A DNA stretch of 64,000 nt. Origin: Ophioderma brevispina. Lineage: Eukaryota > Echinodermata > Ophiuroidea > Amphilepidida > Ophiodermatidae. Where the stretch lies: assembly GCA_023653785.1 (NCBI GenBank), contig JAMKCH010078667.1, forward strand, positions 33,726-97,725, read 5' to 3'. Position numbers and translations under genes: made by a program. A model generated the notes under the pieces. That model saw only the letters and a list, made by a program, of their open reading frames with translations. It was not told the DNA's origin and did no database searches. Positions 12,701-25,576 of this stretch are shown here, in pieces (positions within the stretch are counted from its first letter, which is position 1; every line of letters begins with the position of its first letter).

Positions 12701-14419
12701 CTCTGCAATTTAAGGTATCGTTTGTGGGCACCATTTTGCTCGGTTTGGGACTCCACTACTCACTGGAGAGTTTGGGTTAAACAGAACCTAGAGAAAGCAT
12801 TGTTTCAGATTAGAACTCTCAGTCATAGGGCCATTCTTTACTGAGATTTAGTCATTAGGTATAAAAGAAGTTCACACAAAAAATTGCTTACAAAACCTTA
12901 GCAAATGTGCAGGAGTCTCCACCTATTGCGAAACCACAAAACCCAATTAGGAATTGCGGAATTCCGAATGAACACTGTCAGTGCAAGCATCCATCGTTCT
13001 GTTAAACCAACACAAATTACACTATGTCTCAGAGGTTCTTCGTGCTGCATTTCCACTAAGACCAATACGTTAGACATGGTCTCTTGAAGTCAACAATCAG
13101 AACAGTCAGTTGCCTAACCTTTCAACCCGGGTGCATTCTGTATAGGTTATCAACACATGTATAAGCAGTGGCTTGAGATGGCTTCCAAATGTCCCATCCA
13201 ATGCTGACTTAAACTAGGCTTTGTTTGTACTCATTGATGCACTTTCATCCTGATTCCGAAATACGGTTGTGAGAAAGCATGATCTTAAAATTTTGAAAAA
13301 AAATTGAAAAATTTTAAACTCTGAACACTCTAGTTTACTGTAGTGAACCGGTGGTTAGGCATGATAAATGTTACTATTCTACACATGAGATGATGTTAAA
13401 AGGCAACTGGTTCAATGCCATTTTCAAGTACGAGGCCAGTCATGGACCACTCAGTGTCCGAGATTTCTTCCCCAAATCCGACGAGCAGAATCACTCACAT
13501 TGTACATTCTACTGTATGGATAACAATTGTAAAGCGTCTCAGCGGAACTATAGTTGCGTGATTTCCATGATAAATCGCTATAGAACATAGGAAGTGTCTA
13601 GTTAAAAGAGAGAGATCTCCACATGGGAAAATGAGATCTTGGTTCAAGGAAAAATGTTGAGTGGAGTCTAATCCTCATCTACATAGAGACCGTATGCTTT
13701 GGATCAAGGGGGGGGGCAAAAAAACAACAAAAAAAAAACTCCCCAAGGAGATATTAACGCATCTGTTTCACATTGGTTGTATATCTGTCGATGCTTACGT
13801 GCTGGATACTTTGTAATATGTATAGTCCATTTTCCCCATTAAAGGTAGGGTCCATTATTTTAACATACACAATGAGATGCAACATCGCAGACATGCGCAA
13901 ATTAGCAAAATGCGGTATGACATTACCGCATCTACTCAAAATAATGTCCAATATGCGCAATGTTATATCGTCAGGCTAAATTACATTGAAACCAGGCAGA
14001 AAGCAATGATATAGGGGGGAGGGGGGTTTGTAAATTCCCATAGCTTTTTACTAATGTGAACTGTCCTGTATTGTGTATAATGAGCAAAATGTGTTATCAC
14101 AATGAACCCCAGAACTGATGTGTGTCTGGAGTGGTCACAATTTGAGGTCCTTTTGGTTCCATCTAAAGGAACCTTTCTCAGGACCTAACAATATCACTGG
14201 GGTTATTGGGCAACTGAGATGTTTTCACTTTTTTGCCCAATCATCCAATTGTACCATAGGGAGGTGTATCTTGATTTTAATTCACAGCTTTATGAAATTC
14301 CTGAATAAAATCTCTGCATTGTCCAACTTGGGGTTTGAACCGTGCCCTTCAGCACCACAGTGCAGCCGGTTTGGAAGGATAGGGTAACCATCAGGCAACT
14401 TCCCCCCCAGGCTTGGTGA
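9781..14419. other. No gene recognised
   Basis: Unique-looking AT-rich sequence apart from the hAT relic at 11205-11275. ORFs up to 92 codons lack family features or splice support. Confidence 0.5.
11205..11275. mobile_element. Right end of a hAT-type element (left end not found)
   Basis: GGGGGCAATTCCCCCAAGCC then CCCTTGCGCCGCCACTG resembles the right terminus of the CAGTGGCG family. No matching CAGTGGCG left end with an 8-bp duplicate (TCTTCATG) is found upstream, so this is a truncated relic. Confidence 0.45.
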
Positions 14420-14655
14420 ACCTACCCAGGCATGCCGTACAAGGCTGGCACCTGCACTGGTGGTGTCGGACAATTTGGACCAGCCCTGTTCAGATGGGGT
14501 TTGGCTGAAAGTCCAGTCTGCAAGTGTGACCAAAAGAGCAGACAGCTGATCCATAATCAGCCCTGCCCCCATTCACAGGCCACCAAATGGTATCTTAGGT
14601 TTATGGAAGTTGATGACACCACCAAGAATAGCGAATTCACGTGTTTTTGGCATTT
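14420..14655 (+). mobile_element. LINE reverse transcriptase C-terminal fragment (zinc-knuckle-like tail)
   Basis: A plus-strand frame from about 14432 reads GQFGPALFRWGLAESPVCKC, then a region equivalent to the usual QT-DHI---CP segment, then KWYLRFMEVDDTT. This resembles the C-terminal end of Jockey/RTE-type ORFs (--KWG-A-SP-C-CG---QT--HI---CPL...G-----VDD-T). The histidine-cysteine part is degraded, so it is a relic. It differs from the CR1/L2-type fragment at 16055-16612 in motif and lineage. Confidence 0.65.
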
Positions 14656-16054
14656 AATGCCTAGTTGTTCCGGCATACACAAGAGTAACGAAACGCTCCA
14701 AAGAAGAAACCTAAACCAATAGGCCCATGCTCTCCATTTTGCTTTGCAAAACTGCTAACTTGAATAGGTACAATTATTTAGGTATTTGTTCCCCCGACTA
14801 CACCAAAAGACTCAACTCCTATCACCAACTACTTCTAACACACGATAGGCAAACAGTACTTTCAACCAATTATTCTTAATGAGCACAATATATGGACCTC
14901 ATATGTAACTTTCAGCACTGTGTAGACAATTTAGTTTCAATTATCATATATTGATCATAATACACTACATCAAAGGAAACCCTACTCTTCTTAGCCCCAA
15001 TTGTCACATGCCATACAACCTTGACTCATTACCTAAAATCCCTATACCCAAATATGGGGTTGAAACTACCCCTCTATCTCCATCTCTGTATCAGATTTAA
15101 CAAGCCAACCATACCGCACTACAGTAAGTATGCACAAAGTACCCGCACTGTGATCGTTACGGAAGAGACACGATTTGTACTGGCCTGGTACATCATGTCA
15201 CTTTATGAGGCTTTCCTGCCTGGACATTGTATGTTCCATAAACCAAAGCCTTTTGGAGAAAGAATCCCATAATTTAATCCCCACGAGTTATAATTATAAG
15301 CCATATTACTTCGTAAACTAACCATAAAAAACCACCACTATCACACACAACTCCAAATTTTTTGTTTTAGTTAAAGGTTAGTTTTTGGAGTTTTGCTATG
15401 AAATTGATCTTACTTTTCAAACCGACACATGTTTATGGAATAAGCCAGATTTAGTTTTCTATCAAAATCCCATTAATTTGACCCTAAGTATACCTTTTTC
15501 GTTCCAAGTTTATTCTGGTTATCAACATTGCATGTGAGTTTTCACTTATGCCTAAAAGTAAAGCGTTAATTGTGAAAATCCTTGGGGGGGCCTTCCTATT
15601 GATAGTTTTTACGGTGCAAATATTACTCCAGAAAGACACTTTTTTCTCCCCCGTGCCCCTTTTGGAGAATGAAATCATCTATGTGTAAACATTTGGCCAT
15701 TATTACCATCATCAGTGTAACACTAAACAGTCATACAAAGCATACCTTATGTCCTAAAGTCTAATAGATTCATACTAGTTTTCAAATAACGATTTACAGA
15801 TTGGTGTGACGAAACATCAGTCGATAATAAACTCAGAAAAAGCTTTACAAGTCTTACCTCTTAACTCCTGAATAGTAAATACGTTGAAATATGTAATCCG
15901 CATCCCCTTCAATCTGTCAACTAGGTGCTATTTTTATCACTCCATGACATTGCTTACCATATCGCCAATTTGTCTCGTCTATAAACTGGCAGCTGTATAA
16001 TCTAATCGTATCCGTAAATATCTGGATACTGAGAGACTGTCACAACATTGTCCG
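14656..16054. other. No gene recognised
   Basis: No feature seen between the two LINE fragments. Confidence 0.5.
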
Positions 16055-16612
16055 CACCTCTCATTTTATCAAAGAAAAATTAGTTATTGGCTAACTCGCT
16101 CATGTATGGTATTGATAAGAAATATTTAAACCGTCTTCAAGTTCTTCAGAATAAATTAGCTCGCCTCATTTTCAAGCAACCCGTCGTCACTCTGTCGCCC
16201 GCTTCTGGATTCCCTCCATTGGTTACTCCAATCATTACAGGATACATTTGCAAAATACCCTTCAGACTTTTAAAGCTGTGTTCATTTCAAATCTCCTGCT
16301 TACCTGTCTCATATTTTCAACCTTTCCTCATACGTCCATTTACACACTCGCTCAGATGCTGGCATCTCCTTTGGTATTCCGCTTCCCAAAAATAAAGCTG
16401 GGATCGTGCCTTTTCTATTGCTGGGCCCGCTTTGGAATGAGTTGCCTACCGACATCCGTGGTCTTAATAGTTTATCTGCCTTTAAAGTCCCTTCTTAAGT
16501 CACATCTTTTTCTGCTCTAATGTTTTCTTGGCTTTTTTCCCCCTGTCAGCGCCTTGCCTACTTTGTAAAAGGTGCTCTATAAAATTCTCAATATTATTAT
16601 TATTACTATACC
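16055..16612 (+). mobile_element. LINE 3' end (CR1/L2-type reverse transcriptase C-terminus and ATT tail)
   Basis: The frame around 16090 reads NSLMYGIDKKYLNRLQVLQ then NKLARLIFK, the post-catalytic segment of CR1/L2-superfamily reverse transcriptases (N-SL-YG-----L--LQ--QN--AR-I). After frameshifts the end of the ORF is recognisable as the G--LWN-LP-DIR----L--FK--LK-HLF motif at about 16420-16510. The sequence then shows the typical 3' end, GCGCCTTG...CTCTATAAAATTCTC, and a microsatellite tail of ATT repeats at about 16595-16608. Truncated at the 5' side and frame-disrupted, so inactive. Confidence 0.85.
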
Positions 16613-17106
16613 CAATTAGTAAAAAATCTCCTTCCCTGATAAATAAACACTCCCCCCCCCCCACTTTGAGGTTTTTGCATTATAAAAGATACTTGGCATA
16701 CATCCGTTTTTTTGATCTGGGTTTCATAAAGCTGTTAATAGTATCAAGAATGAAGGTAGTCTACACCTTCCAAATTCTACATTTCACCTTTTGCCAAATT
16801 TTTTTAAAACATCAACAACCAACAAACAAACATAAACAAAATAACAATCGCACTCAGTTGCCCCACCATTACTATTACATCACTATGAGACTTCTTCCAC
16901 ACTTGACCCTATGCCAAGAGCACATACATCACCATTAAACAACAACGATCTGATCATGTGTTAGTGAACCTGGACCTGAGAAGACTCAGCATGTCTTCAA
17001 ACATCAAGTCATACCACCTGTTATCACAACTGTATGAGTGAAGACGTATTCTAACATGCCAAGGTGGCCAACTCTTTCTTTGCTCTTCCCCTTCTACCCA
17101 AGGCAC

Positions 17107-17262
17107 TGAAACCCTAATGGCTACATCGCATTGTCTTTGAGGTTTTTCGTGGCACTTACTCTTAGACCCCATACAACAACACTACACATGCAAATTGCAT
17201 TCTGAAAACCCTAATGGCCACATTTCATTTTGAGGTTCTTGGCATCTTCTCTTAGACCCGTA
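17107..17262. repeat. Two-copy tandem duplication next to the Harbinger-like MITE
   Basis: The motif AACCCTAATGGC-ACAT-CAT followed by TTGAGGTT...GGCA-CTT-CTCTTAGACCC occurs at 17107-17168 and again at 17208-17259. The second copy runs into the left end of the MITE, so the left terminus GACCC also ends the first copy. Confidence 0.6.
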
Positions 17263-17650
17263 CACACTGCCAAAATTGCTTATTTCAACTTAGATTAGTC
17301 TAATCTTGAAATAGATATAAAGCTTGTGTACACACTACACTGAATTACGATATAATTGCATACACACTAGCAGAAAACTAACAAAGATTGACTGCAAAAT
17401 GTGCCTACTGAAAATATGACCTGGTAGTAAACCAACACCCATCACCTCTTAATTCACTAAGTTTTTGTACCCACTAGTACATCTCTTTCGAAATAACCAT
17501 TCCCTTAATTGAAAGAAGCTGATTTGCTTCATTGAATTAAGCAAATTTGATCTTGTTGAAATAGGGAAGAGCATACACACTAGACTTGTCAATTTTTAAT
17601 CGTCGTAACACTTAGTCGAATTAGAGTTTTTGTCTAGTGTGTACTGGGTC
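17255..17650. mobile_element. PIF/Harbinger-like MITE with TTA target duplication
   Basis: The ends are imperfect inverted repeats: GACCCGTACACACTGCC at the left and the complement of TCTAGTGTGTACTGGGTC at the right. Both are flanked by TTA (17252-17254 and 17651-17653), the three-base target typical of PIF/Harbinger elements. The internal 396 bp has no ORF and repeats the subterminal motif ATACACACTAG near 17360 and 17571. Non-autonomous. Confidence 0.7.
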
Positions 17651-17653
17651 TTA

Positions 17654-19794
17654 TTCATGTTGTTGTTGTTGCATGTACAAGAAAGAGGTATGAATATATT
17701 AGAATAGAATAAAAATTGATTTCCCTTGCTTTACGATGGGTTTAAAATACTACTGTGCTACATTTTTGCTACATTTTAAACAAAGTTATGATTAGAAGTC
17801 ACTTTAACATACTTTCAAGTTGTCCTTGGAAACCAAAAGAGTAATGGTGATGACCTGCTGGAGTGCATAAATGTTGCATTGCAAATATTCCAAAATGGAA
17901 TAAACTCCAAGGCCATTCTAACATCCTCTTGGTAGGCAAAAGCTGTGAACAGATAGGCATGAGGACATAATGTAATTATGCTGTCAGCTTTATCACGCCA
18001 AAGCCACCATCCGTTTGAAACTGGACTCAATTCTAAAAGCTCTCATACATACAATGAGATGATATACCTGCCACGTTCTTATATGATACTCGGTCCAGCT
18101 CGATTAGAAGTAGCGACACGATCATATACATTGAACTTCATAATTAGGCCACTTCATACTTCAGACCTAGACTAGTATAAAAAATTACCTCTTTTGCCTG
18201 TGACAAAACACATCAGCAACACATTGGTTAATTATGGTTTCACACCACTAATACTGCTCCCATTGGTTGCCTGTACAAAATGGGCGAGATGAAAGTGGCA
18301 TTTTCTCCTCAATGAACATCTCATATCTTAAAGCGAACATTCTTGCTTGAAGATCATCATATCTCCACCCAATCAATCATGAAACTAGGTATTAAAAGTT
18401 CAAGACATATAAGTAATGATTCAGCTTGAGTATGGCTTGGTAAATAATATCCCACAAAATGTAACGGCCATTTCTTAATGGTAGTTACACACAGCTACCA
18501 CGAGGTATACATGAATTACCTACCCACTAGACGTCCACTCGCCGGCCAGGATTCGGTGTATTTTTGCCAGCATAGAACGGATAGTGTACACAGCGGCTGT
18601 CTGCACCGTGTGGAGTAGCTACGTGTTTACACCGGCTCTCAGCGTACGGCGGTATTTCTCATGCATGTTGTTGTTTTTTTTTGATATTTGTGGGCCATTA
18701 TAATTTGCATTTTTTTTATTAACTATGCCGGGAATATGGGGGTTTTTGATGATGCCCGATTGAATTCGTACTGATTTTCCTAAAAAACGTCAAATTTCAT
18801 CTCAAAAAATGCTAAACAGAGCCCAAGTGTATAGCGCCCTCATTTCATGAAATTTTCATCCACCTCTCAAAAATGGCGTCGTGGTAACGAGGAGTAGCTA
18901 CGTGGTAGCTGCTTGTCTAATCCGGATTGTCTACTCAAAATCCACCTTCTCTCCACCTAGGGGGCAACTACATGGTAGCCATTGGGGTAGGGTAAAGCAG
19001 AGTAAGCCACATACTGTATACCTAATAACTGTTGTACTTTGAAGCCTGTCTGCAGCTACCGCATCGCAATTACCAACGTTGTGTACTGTGCAGTAAGCTG
19101 CCGCGGTAGACATTGATGTAGCTGACGTTATAGGCTACCCGGGAGTAAAGAATCCGGCGTGTATACACAAATTTTCGGTCATAGACCTTTATCAAGTGTG
19201 AAGGCATTATCCCTCGCATATGGAACAAAGGAAGCGGTAGCGTAAAACCTAATGCGAGAAGCGCGCAAAGGCAAATTAAGGTAGTTATCCCAAACTTTTC
19301 GAGCTACTGGACCGTGAAAACTAGATTTGAACCGTGGACCTGGAGGTCACAGCACTTTTTTCAGTCAGTGTTCCCCCCCCCTGTAAGAATACGGTTAAAA
19401 TTGGTTTGTCGGATCAAAAATAAACTATCAATGACAACTCTTTTGTTGATATTCTACAGATTTTATACTACATTGATAGCAACCATGATTTGCAACCAGA
19501 TCTCGCCATTTCTCTCAGTTTTTAGGTTATTTATCACTTAGGCGAGGGTCACCAAAAAACAACCTCATTTGCAGTGGGGGCGGACTTACGGTTTCTCATG
19601 TTATTTCTGGGGTGAATCTTAGCCAACAGCAGAAAGTCACATGGTCAGAACAGGTGATCAGTTCAATGAAGGTGTCAGTTGGTTTGGTAGTACTGCTATT
19701 TGCCAAGTTGTAGCATGCTAACAGATGATGAGAAGGAATACCAGATTCTTCAAACCGCAATCTGAGGCAGGTGTTGGTGAGGGTAACACAGAGA
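17654..19794. other. No gene recognised; patch of CTACGTGG motifs
   Basis: The segment 18490-19140 is richer in G+C and repeats AGTAGCTACGTG (18615, 18893) and related ATGGTAGC motifs. It may be a diverged repeat; no ORF or termini identified. Confidence 0.35.
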
Positions 19795-20395
19795 TCTAGA
19801 ACTAGGTGTGTTCATTTTCAAGATGTAAATTTAGAGAAGCATTTTCAAGATGAAATTTAAAGAGGCAGTTTAGATGTAAATTAAAGAGACTTTCAAAGAT
19901 GTATTAAAAATTTAAAGAAGAGACATTTTACAGAGTTTGTAAATTTAAAGAGACATTTTTAAAATGTTAAAATTTAAAGAGACATTTTAAGATTGTAATT
20001 TAAAGAGACATTTTAAAGATGGAAATTAAAGAGACATTTTTACAGATGTAAATTTAAAGAGACATTTTAAAGATGAAATCTTAAAGAGACATTTTAAAGA
20101 TGTAATTTAAAGAGAATTTTTAAAGATGTAGAATTTAAAGAGGACATTTTTAAAGAGTAAATTAAAGAGACATTTTAAAGATTGTAAATTAAGAGAATTA
20201 TTAAGATGTAAATTTCAAGAGACGTTTTAAAGAGATGTAAATTCACGCGACAATTTTAAAGATGTAAATTTCAAGAGACTTTTACACGATGTAAATTTCC
20301 AGAGACATTTTAAAGATGAAAGTGCAAGAGAAATTTTAAAAATTCAATTTAACGGCCATTTAAATATGTAATTTGAAGAGGCATTTTCTGATTTT
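19795..20395. repeat. 27-bp minisatellite, about 22 copies
   Basis: Consensus GTAAATTTAAAGAGACATT then TTAAAGAT, repeated head to tail with many small indels. Copies become more diverged at both ends. A/T-rich with an almost pyrimidine-poor repeat core. No ORF. Confidence 0.9.
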
Positions 20396-20859
20396 AGCAC
20401 CAATTTTCGTATGTATTAGTAATGTATCTTTGAGTAATAATCTTACTTCTTACATTTCAGTTGACTTTGGGGAAGCATTACAATTTTCATGTTATGAGAG
20501 TGCTACTTGCCTTCATACAGCAGTTCTGATTGGATAATTACATCATATGCACTCAATAACCAATGTAAAATGCGCTCCTAACTAGTTAACTCCAGCCCCC
20601 TTCAGCCCTACCACCATTTTTACAACATTGGCTCCAAAGGTCCCATAGATTTCATTGTGACCATCGGCATATAATCTAACCATGTTTTAGTATGTCTATT
20701 TATAGACAGAAGATACACCAATCTAATTGTGCTCACAGAGCCCGAACGTAGCCGTGTGACCCCATATGCCTTTAGACCTTGCAATAATGTTGACCAAGTA
20801 GCATTGTTAGTAGCCTTAAAACTTAGGCAGACAGAGCAAAAGGAGGGTTAGAGCAATTG

Positions 20860-21330
20860 ACCTGTAGTGCCCCTGCCTGACCTTTGACCCCAATCTACGA
20901 ACACCCTGTCTGAGGTCTTGAGTAAAGGATTCTTTTGACAAAGTCTGGTTAAGGTCAAGCCAACTGTGCAATACTAGAACATTTTAAAATTTTTGTGGGT
21001 AAGAAGTTATTGCCCATTTGACCCCTGAATTACTTTGATTCAAAATCTATGAACCATCCCCATGACCGATGGCATCGATAGAATGCAAACTGTGGGAGAA
21101 GCGCAAAAAGGGGTTTTGAGGAGTAGGACTTCTATTGACCATACGTGACGCCTATGGTCAAACTCCTGTGAACACCCTATATGATCTTTGGTTCCACTGC
21201 AGGGTTCCTTTGGCCAAGTCTTGCTGTGCCACCGGACGCAAGCGTTTGGCACTAGTATCATTTGAAGGAGGAGGAAATAAGAAAAAGACAAAAAATAAAA
21301 AAAATAAAAAAAATAAAAAAAATCCCAACT
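20860..21330. repeat. GACCTTTGACCCC-type repeat with A-rich tail
   Basis: CCTGCCTGACCTTTGACCCC, GAACACCCTGT and GGATTC-TTTGACAAAGTCT recur in altered form about 290 bp later (GTGAACACCCTATATGAT, GGGTTCCTTTGGCCAAGTCT). The block ends in an (A/AT)-rich tract at 21278-21324, resembling a retroposon tail. A specific family cannot be named. Confidence 0.45.
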
Positions 21331-22399
21331 TTCTTGTAGAGGATATTAAATCTTCAGATAAGGTTAGGCATTCATATGCATAGAATACTTTGTTCTGACG
21401 ATAAAAAAATCAACTTTTTTGAGGCTCAAACAGAGTTCACAAAATTCCCCCCTTAACAAACAGTCGGAACTAATACAGAATCCCTTCACTACATTTTGAT
21501 AGTCGTAAAAAATAAAGGGCATTATTGCAGTGTGCATGTAGTGTATCATTCGTTTTTCAATTACTAAATGAAGTCTTTCAGCAAGACATTAGTGTCTTGC
21601 TATGTACTCCATGCAGGCAAGTTATAACAAAGTTTGGATAAAGGATGCCCGGCAACAGGAGTCACTGTTCAGGTATTGACAACCCTTCTAAGTTTGGCAA
21701 TAGCTGGAAGGCATACTGACTTTGAATATACAGAGGCATAATCCTGTTGGCTTCTCATGTACCTTCTAAGCTTTGTTGTTCAAGAAAGTGAAGCTCGTGC
21801 AGAGATTTTAACCCTAACCAGTCAGGGGTTGACAAATAACACACGCTGTCGAGTTTGCCTATTTGAGCTGCTCAGTAATGATTTAAAAAAAGCCATTGGA
21901 GCTAAATATAACCAAGAGGGAAATCGCGTGTATTATGGAATAGGCCAAGCCCGTAAACCTGTTTTCTCCACACCTCGCGCGCCATCTTGTTGTTGCGCAA
22001 CCAGCCGCGCGTCGTCGCTTGTTACTGGCACAAGCAGCACGCACCTACACATCTGTGCGTCACGCGTTAAGTTATCAGTGTTGCATTTAATCGATGAAGA
22101 CACCAGCATCGTAAAAATATTCATGCATTCCTAATGCACAAAAGTCTCCCTCTCTCCCACGATGACCCCCTGTTAATTTGCTTAGGAATAGATATTGAGT
22201 CCGAGTGATCGCATGTGGCATCAAGTTGTTGTTGTAGGTTTTCACTCGCTAAGTGTGACCACGAACCTAAAATCGCGCGTGTCTTCATAAATATGCTTAG
22301 GAATTTTTCCAAATAAAGACGATACTAAACCAATATGTGGGTGCCCAAAACTATGTTAATGTAGTGCGTATGCTCATTATAATCCTTTTGGGGGGCACC
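21331..22399. other. Unassigned 125-codon ORF and CpG-rich patch
   Basis: A plus frame at 21757-22134 reads EARAEILTLTSQGLTNN and LKKAIGAKYNQEGNRVYYG, then enters a CpG-rich segment at 21975-22065 (CACCTCGCGCGCC, CAACCAGCCGCGCG). No family recognised; the composition change inside it argues against a single exon. Confidence 0.2.
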
Positions 22400-22700
22400 T
22401 AGATTTTTGTTACGCTGTTTCGGGAGAATCTTCGGGGCTGGGTTATATTTACGTCATTGGGCCCAACCTCCCTCATATAATGTTGCTGTGCAGAGGTTTG
22501 CCACTCCCTCCCGCACAGCGAGTCTGTTTTGTGCAATTCCCGCTATGCCGGTACCCCATTTATACTCCTGTGTGGAGAGAGCAAGCGTGTAAAGTGTCTT
22601 TTCTCCGCAGTGCCAACACATTTGCGACAGTGGGGCTCGAACCCCCACAACCTTATACTTACGAGGCGAGGGCTGATCCACTGTACCACATGTGCTCCCT
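22400..22700 (-). mobile_element. tRNA-derived SINE
   Basis: Read on the minus strand, about 22697 to 22622 contains a polymerase III A box (TGGTACAGTGG) and B box (GGTTCGAGCCC) in a tRNA-like arrangement. It continues with CGGAGAAAAGACACTTTAC, CTCCACACAGGAGTATAAAT and GGGGTACCGGCATAGCGGGA, the body typical of marine-animal SINEs whose tail includes CC-AGGAGTATAAATGGGTACC. No functional tRNA is implied because the D and acceptor stems do not form well. The exact 3' end is uncertain. Confidence 0.8.
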
Positions 22701-22814
22701 AAAAGCTTCATGGTGTCATACAATATATAGAAGGTCATTTTTGATTGGTTACTCTGGGTTATATCAATGTTATATCATGTAATAGCCCATCAGAGATACT
22801 GTAACAGTAAGAAG

Positions 22815-24512
22815 GTTTTAGACCTCATGGGAGGTTAAGAGAAAACTCCCCTCTCATTGTTTGTTTTCAATTGCTTTCAACTTTCCATACTGACTAAAAA
22901 ATTCTACAATCAAAGGACTTTTTTATCATGGTAGGTTGCAGAAAAATCCCCCTCATTGTGTTTGTTTTCATTCATTGTTATATACTGACTATCTACATCA
23001 AAGGAAAATTTTTTTATCATGGGAGGTTAAGAGAAAACTCCCCTCTCATTGTTTGTTTTCAATTTCTTTCATACTGACTATCTAACAATCAAAGGACATT
23101 GTTTATCATGGGAGGTTAAGAGAAAAATCCCCCTCATTGTTTTTCAATTGCTTTCCTACTGGACTATCTACAATCAAAGGACATTTTTTATCATGGGAGG
23201 TTAAGAGAAAACTCCCCTCTCATTGTTTGGTTTTCAATTGCTTTCATACGACTATCTACAATCAAAAGGCATTTTTTATCATGGGAGGTAAGAGAAAAAT
23301 CCCCTCATTGTTTTGTTTTCAATTGGCTTTCATACTGACTATCTACAATCAAAGTACATTTTTGATCATGGGAGGTTAAGAGAAAAAACCCCCTCCTTGT
23401 TTGTTTTCAATTGCTTTCATAACTGACTCCTACAATCAGGACATTTTTTATCATTGGAGGTTAAGAGAAAAATCCCCCTACATTTTTGTTTTTCAATGCT
23501 TTCATACTGACTATCTACAATCAAAGTGACATTTTGTTGGGATCATGGGAGGTTAAGAGAAAAATCCGCCCCTCAGTTGTTTTTTTCAATTGCTTTCATA
23601 CTGACTATCTAAAATCAAAGACATTTTTGATCATGGGAGGTTAAGAGAAAAATCCCCCTCATTGTTTTTTTCATTGGCTTTCATACTGACCTATCTACAA
23701 TCAAAGGAAATTTTTTACATGGAGGTTAAGGAGAAAATCCCCGTCATTGTTTGTTTTCCATTGCTTTCATACTGACTATCTACATCAAAGGAATTTTTTT
23801 ACATGGGGAGATTAAGAGAAAAACTCCCCTCTCATTGTTTTTTTCATTTGGCTTTCAACATGACACTATCTACAATCAAATGAAATTTTTTATCATGGGA
23901 GGTGTACGAGAAAAATCCTCCTCATGTTTGTTTTCATTTGCTTTCTACATACTTACTATCTAAATCAAGACTTTTTTGATCATGGGAGGTTAAGAGAAAA
24001 CTCCCCTCCGTCATTTGTTTGTTTTCAATTGCTTCATACTGACATTACAATCAAGGACCTTTTTATCATGGGGGGTTAAGAGAAAAATCCCCCTCATTGT
24101 TTGTTGTCAATTGCTTGTCTGCTTTCAATACTTACTACTACAATTCAAAGGACATTTTTTATCATGGGAGGTTAAGAGAAAACTCCCCTCTCATTGTTTG
24201 TTTTTCAGTGCTTTCATACTGACTATCTACAATCAAAGGACATTTTTGATCAGGGAGGTTAAGAGAAAACTCCCCTCTCATTGTTTGTTTTCATTTGGCT
24301 TTATACTGACTAATCATAACAATCAAGGACATTTTTTTGATCAGGTAGGTTTTGAGAACTCCCCTCCTCGTTGTGTGTTTCATTGCTTTCATACTGACTT
24401 ATCTACCATCAAAGGACATTTTTGATCAATGGGGGTTAAGATAAGAGAAAACTCCCCTCTAATTGTTTGTTTTCAATTGGCTTTATACTGACTATCTACA
24501 ATCAAAGGAATT
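22815..24512. repeat. 87-bp minisatellite, about 19 copies, two unit variants
   Basis: Each unit reads roughly ATCATGGGAGGTTAAGAGAA, then AACTCCCCTCTCATTG or AAATCCCCCTCATTG, then TTTGTTTTCAATTGCTTTC, ATACTGACTATCTACAATCA and AAGGACATTTTTT. The two forms of the second block alternate in the first six units, then the second form dominates, then the first form. Numerous single-base homopolymer changes occur. Short ORFs across the array are by-products. Confidence 0.9.
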
Positions 24513-25576
24513 TTTGACCATTTTAATAAGCAAAATGTCATCCCGTCTAATATTAGATGAGACTCCCTTAATCTTTGAATGCCGATTTCAATGATAAGCA
24601 AAGAATTAGAAACTCCTTAGTCGTCTTCCTTTTCATATCTTAACTTTTACATTTCCCCGTACTAATCAAACCCAGGGAATGAATTTTCCCGTTATTCAAA
24701 CGGACAATTCTTGCTTGTGGGAGAAAAGCACACTATATTTTAAATTTACAAGTGGATGGTTTTGGTTTCAAAACATCTGTTAGAGTGGAATGAATTTCAT
24801 CAAGTGCTAGAGGTTTTAATCATAACAGATGTACCACATCTTCTTTCTGATAATGATCCATTTCCCAAATAAGCACCCCCCATGATAAATTCTCAGCTTT
24901 CTACCTCTACCCCTGTACTCTAAGGGCTCTTGGGGAGTAGGGCTATACCAGTGTACATTTTGTAATCATTTTTCAACTTTTAAAACATTCCAAATAGAAA
25001 ATGTTTATGTTCACAGCCATGTATGATCCGAGACTATTTATATTCATGTGTGCACTATGTCAGAGGTAGTTTTCTGAGTTCTGCTTTTAGGAGTACTCAT
25101 TGTCAGTCTTCTGGTGAGATATTTTTCTGATAATCCATCCTCTTTTTACTGTTCATCAACTGGTGAGTTCACAAAGGTGAGTGGATGAGTTGAGGCATTA
25201 AAAAACACTAAATTGGTTTTAACAGATCAAAAATATAGGGTTTATGGGTCAACTTTTTTTTACACAGAGACAAATACATTGATTTGACTATTATTTTTAA
25301 ATATTTATGAACAGTGATGATTAACTTTGATGGTTTTTTTGTTGTGATTTAAAAAACACCCAAATTGTGGAATTTTTGGTATATTTTTCTCTGTAAATTC
25401 TGAAAAAAAACACACACCTACCTAAACTTACTCAATTTTGTCATTTTAAAACAACCCGCAGGTTTCTTCTTAAAAAATTAGGGTCAGTAGGGTTAACGCA
25501 ACAAACAATATCTGGTAGAAAGCAGTAACCTACCGTCCTGTAAAATAATAATCAATATACATTTTGTCCCTTCGCA
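24513..25576. other. No gene recognised
   Basis: AT-rich, unique-looking; nothing supported. Confidence 0.5.

Noticed and set aside
24015..24425. A 136-codon ORF with internal repeats
   Set aside because: It is a read-through of the 87-bp minisatellite; frame changes with each indel and codon pattern is not coding-like.
22815..24512. CRISPR array
   Set aside because: Units are contiguous 87-bp repeats without unique spacers, in a eukaryotic context.
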